Below, piece by piece: positions 62,126-64,000 of a DNA stretch of 64,000 nucleotides. The stretch comes from Sphagnum magellanicum. Lineage: Eukaryota > Streptophyta > Sphagnopsida > Sphagnales > Sphagnaceae. A program made the position numbers and the translations under genes. Below the pieces are notes generated by a model that was not told the DNA's origin, ran no database searches, and saw nothing but the letters and a program-made list of their open reading frames with translations. Within the stretch, counting starts at the first letter, position 1. Every line of letters begins with the position of its first letter. The stretch spans positions 12,993,390 to 13,057,389 of the forward strand of contig CM038911.1 in assembly GCA_021904315.1 (NCBI GenBank). The letters are read 5' to 3'.

Positions 62126-63339
62126 TCATAAAGATATGGGCAAAGCTCATACAATGCAAAATGATACTAATGTGGAACCATAAGCATTGTGCAATGGACT
62201 AAAGACAAGATTACATGAACTAGAATTAATTTTGTAATTGTGAGCATGCATGCATGCATTTTGCACCAAAAAATGATTGAATAATAGGATTAAAGATCCG
62301 GTTTTTAATGTGTGAGAGAAAGAAATTTAAGATAAAATTGGACTAAGAGTAAATAAATAAATGACCAAAAATTATGTTTTATTTTTGTGACCTAAAATGC
62401 AATTACAAGTGATTGAATGAAATACAAGAATTTTCAAATCACTTTTCATTTGCAACCAAAAGTTTTATACAAGGTACCAATTTTTTAAAATAAAAATAAC
62501 CAAAAATAAAAAAAATTCAACTAGAAGAAATAATTATTTTTTAAAATTCCAAAAAATTGTAACTAGTATTCCAAAAAACCTTTTTACAAAAATCCAAAAT
62601 TTCAACATAAATCTCATTTAAGGGAGATTAAATGAAAAAAAAAGAAATTAAAAGAATAACAAAAACATTGTAAAAATGACCAAAAGGACAAATGAACAAT
62701 TTTATTTTTTAAATTGAGGTTTTTCTAACAAACAGCCAAACCAAAAAAACGCCATAGCAAAATATATTTTTGAACAACACATCTCAGAAGGAAAATCAAA
62801 TAGTATAAAGATATAAATTTATTCTCATTTATAGCTAAATAATTTTTAAAGGGCCTTAAAATATTTGAAAATGAGATATTATTTTGGACTGAAAACTATT
62901 TACAAGATGCTAGAAGAAAATGGTGATAATTATTATTTCTTATATTTTTAGCCAAAAAAACATGTTGTATGTGTTTGTAAAAACATCTCTTGAATTACAT
63001 ATTTGTGTAAATTTTGATATGAAACTGAAAAACATTCTACAAAAATTTTGTATAAGAAGAGAATTAATTTTTTAATATATTTGCAATGGAATGCATTTTT
63101 AAATGCCTCAAATAATGAGATGACATTTTATTGTCATATATGAATTGTAGCATTCAACAATTGGTAAATAACTAATTATAAAACAAAATTTGGGATTGAC
63201 AAATCAATCAAGAAAAAAAAAAATCAATTTAGGACCTAATTCTTTTTAATTCATTTATTTCTTCCAATCACATGTATAATTTTTTGTTCACATTTCTAAA
63301 ATGTATTTTTTCTTTGAATATCCAATCCCATTCAATTTA
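62126..63339. other. AT-rich spacer
   Basis: A GCATGCATGCATGCA run lies at about 62244-62259. Otherwise A-rich with no feature supported. Confidence 0.6.
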
Positions 63340-64000
63340 CCTAGGTTGTGGCACATAAAACAAAAGATTATTTAGGTAGGTGGCTAACTAAGTTAAAAAT
63401 TTACATACCTCTTTACTTACTTACCTACCTACCCACTCACCCTCCTACCTATGTAGGATGAAAGCAATGAAAAGCTTACATGAGGGGTTACCTAAAAGCC
63501 TACCTAACGGTTTTAATTGTAACTTTTGAATATCACATAACCTAGGTAGGCCCCTAGGTGTTTCCTTAGGTAGCCTCCTATGTAGGTCTTATATAAAATT
63601 TTTTTGGCTAACCTATGGATAAGCCTTAGGTAGCTCCGTGAATAACCCTTTGGTATCCCCTAACCTAAGAAATCCCTTAATTAACTTCACAAGTAAGCTT
63701 TATGTAGTCCCCTATATAGCTTTCAAATATCCCATAACCTAGGTAAGCCATTAGGTGTATAGTCTCTAGGTAGGCTTTAAGTAGATTTTATGTAGCCCTT
63801 TAAATAGCCTTTAGGTATCTAACCATAACCTAGGTAAGCCCTTAAATGTTTTCTTAATAATCTTTAGGTAGGCCATAAGTAGGCTTTATGTAGCCCCCTA
63901 GATAGCTTTCAAATATCCCATAACCTAGGTAAGCCCTTAGGTGTCTCCTTGTATAGTCTCTAGGTAGGCTTTAAGTAGATTTTATGTAGCCTTTTAAATA
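63340..64000. repeat. Satellite-like array built on TAGGTAGGC/CCTAGGTAAGCC motifs
   Basis: CATAACCTAGGTA(A/G)GCC recurs at about 63537, 63734, 63826 and 63919, so the last units have a period of 92-93 bp; more decayed units fill the space between. Each unit also carries TCT(C)TAGGTAGGCTTTAAGTAG and TATGTAGCC. The array begins with a (TTAC/CTAC)n tract at about 63413-63435 and runs off the right edge of the window, so its full size is unknown. Confidence 0.85.

Noticed and set aside
63340-64000. CRISPR or telomere array
   Set aside because: Units lack constant repeats with unique spacers and do not contain TTTAGGG; the pattern is a decayed satellite.

Overview
This is nuclear DNA from a land plant. 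The genes have many short GT-AG introns, and four of them are plant-type proteins: an Agenet-domain protein, a PLAC8/DUF2985 membrane protein, a GPN3 GTPase and an AP2/ERF factor. A fifth is an AAGAB/p34-like protein. Spacers are very AT-rich, and promoters and 5' leaders form GC-richer islands with CT/GA tracts. The decayed retroelement ORFs resemble Gypsy and reverse-transcriptase proteins I associate with seed-free plants and charophytes, so a bryophyte, lycophyte or fern seems more likely than an angiosperm. This is an inference and the species cannot be fixed from the window.

Layout. 1-285: tail of a decayed Gypsy polyprotein. 1.9-7.4 kb: Agenet gene (+), convergent with the PLAC8/DUF2985 gene (-, 8.5-10.7 kb, leader to about 12.3 kb). 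12.3-28 kb: gene-poor, with a Tourist-like MITE, an 0.8 kb foldback, a Gypsy integrase fossil split by a 648-bp insertion with target-site duplication, a GC-richer island carrying a miRNA-like hairpin, and a 2.7 kb segment bounded by long inverted repeats. 28-36.6 kb: gene cluster with GPN3 (-) head-to-head with an AAGAB/p34 homologue (+), followed tail-to-tail by a broken SRP54 gene (-). 37-56.7 kb: repeat desert with minisatellites, a decayed DDE transposase, a GC-rich island, a decayed reverse-transcriptase ORF, a 333-bp tandem duplication and three more MITEs. 56.7-59.5 kb: AP2/ERF-like gene (+). 59.5-64 kb: tandem duplications, ending in a satellite-like array that runs off the window.

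The five apparently intact genes do not form a pathway. GPN3 (RNA polymerase II assembly or import) and the AAGAB homologue (adaptor-complex assembly) share an 882-bp divergent promoter. The least explained items are the 31-bp hairpin at 22.5 kb, the long inverted-repeat segment at 24.5-27.2 kb, the nested insertion at 19.6-20.3 kb and the divergent AP2 domain with a near-identical 34-residue tandem duplication. Exon boundaries were read by eye from GT/AG sites, phase and family similarity; no search or transcript data were used.
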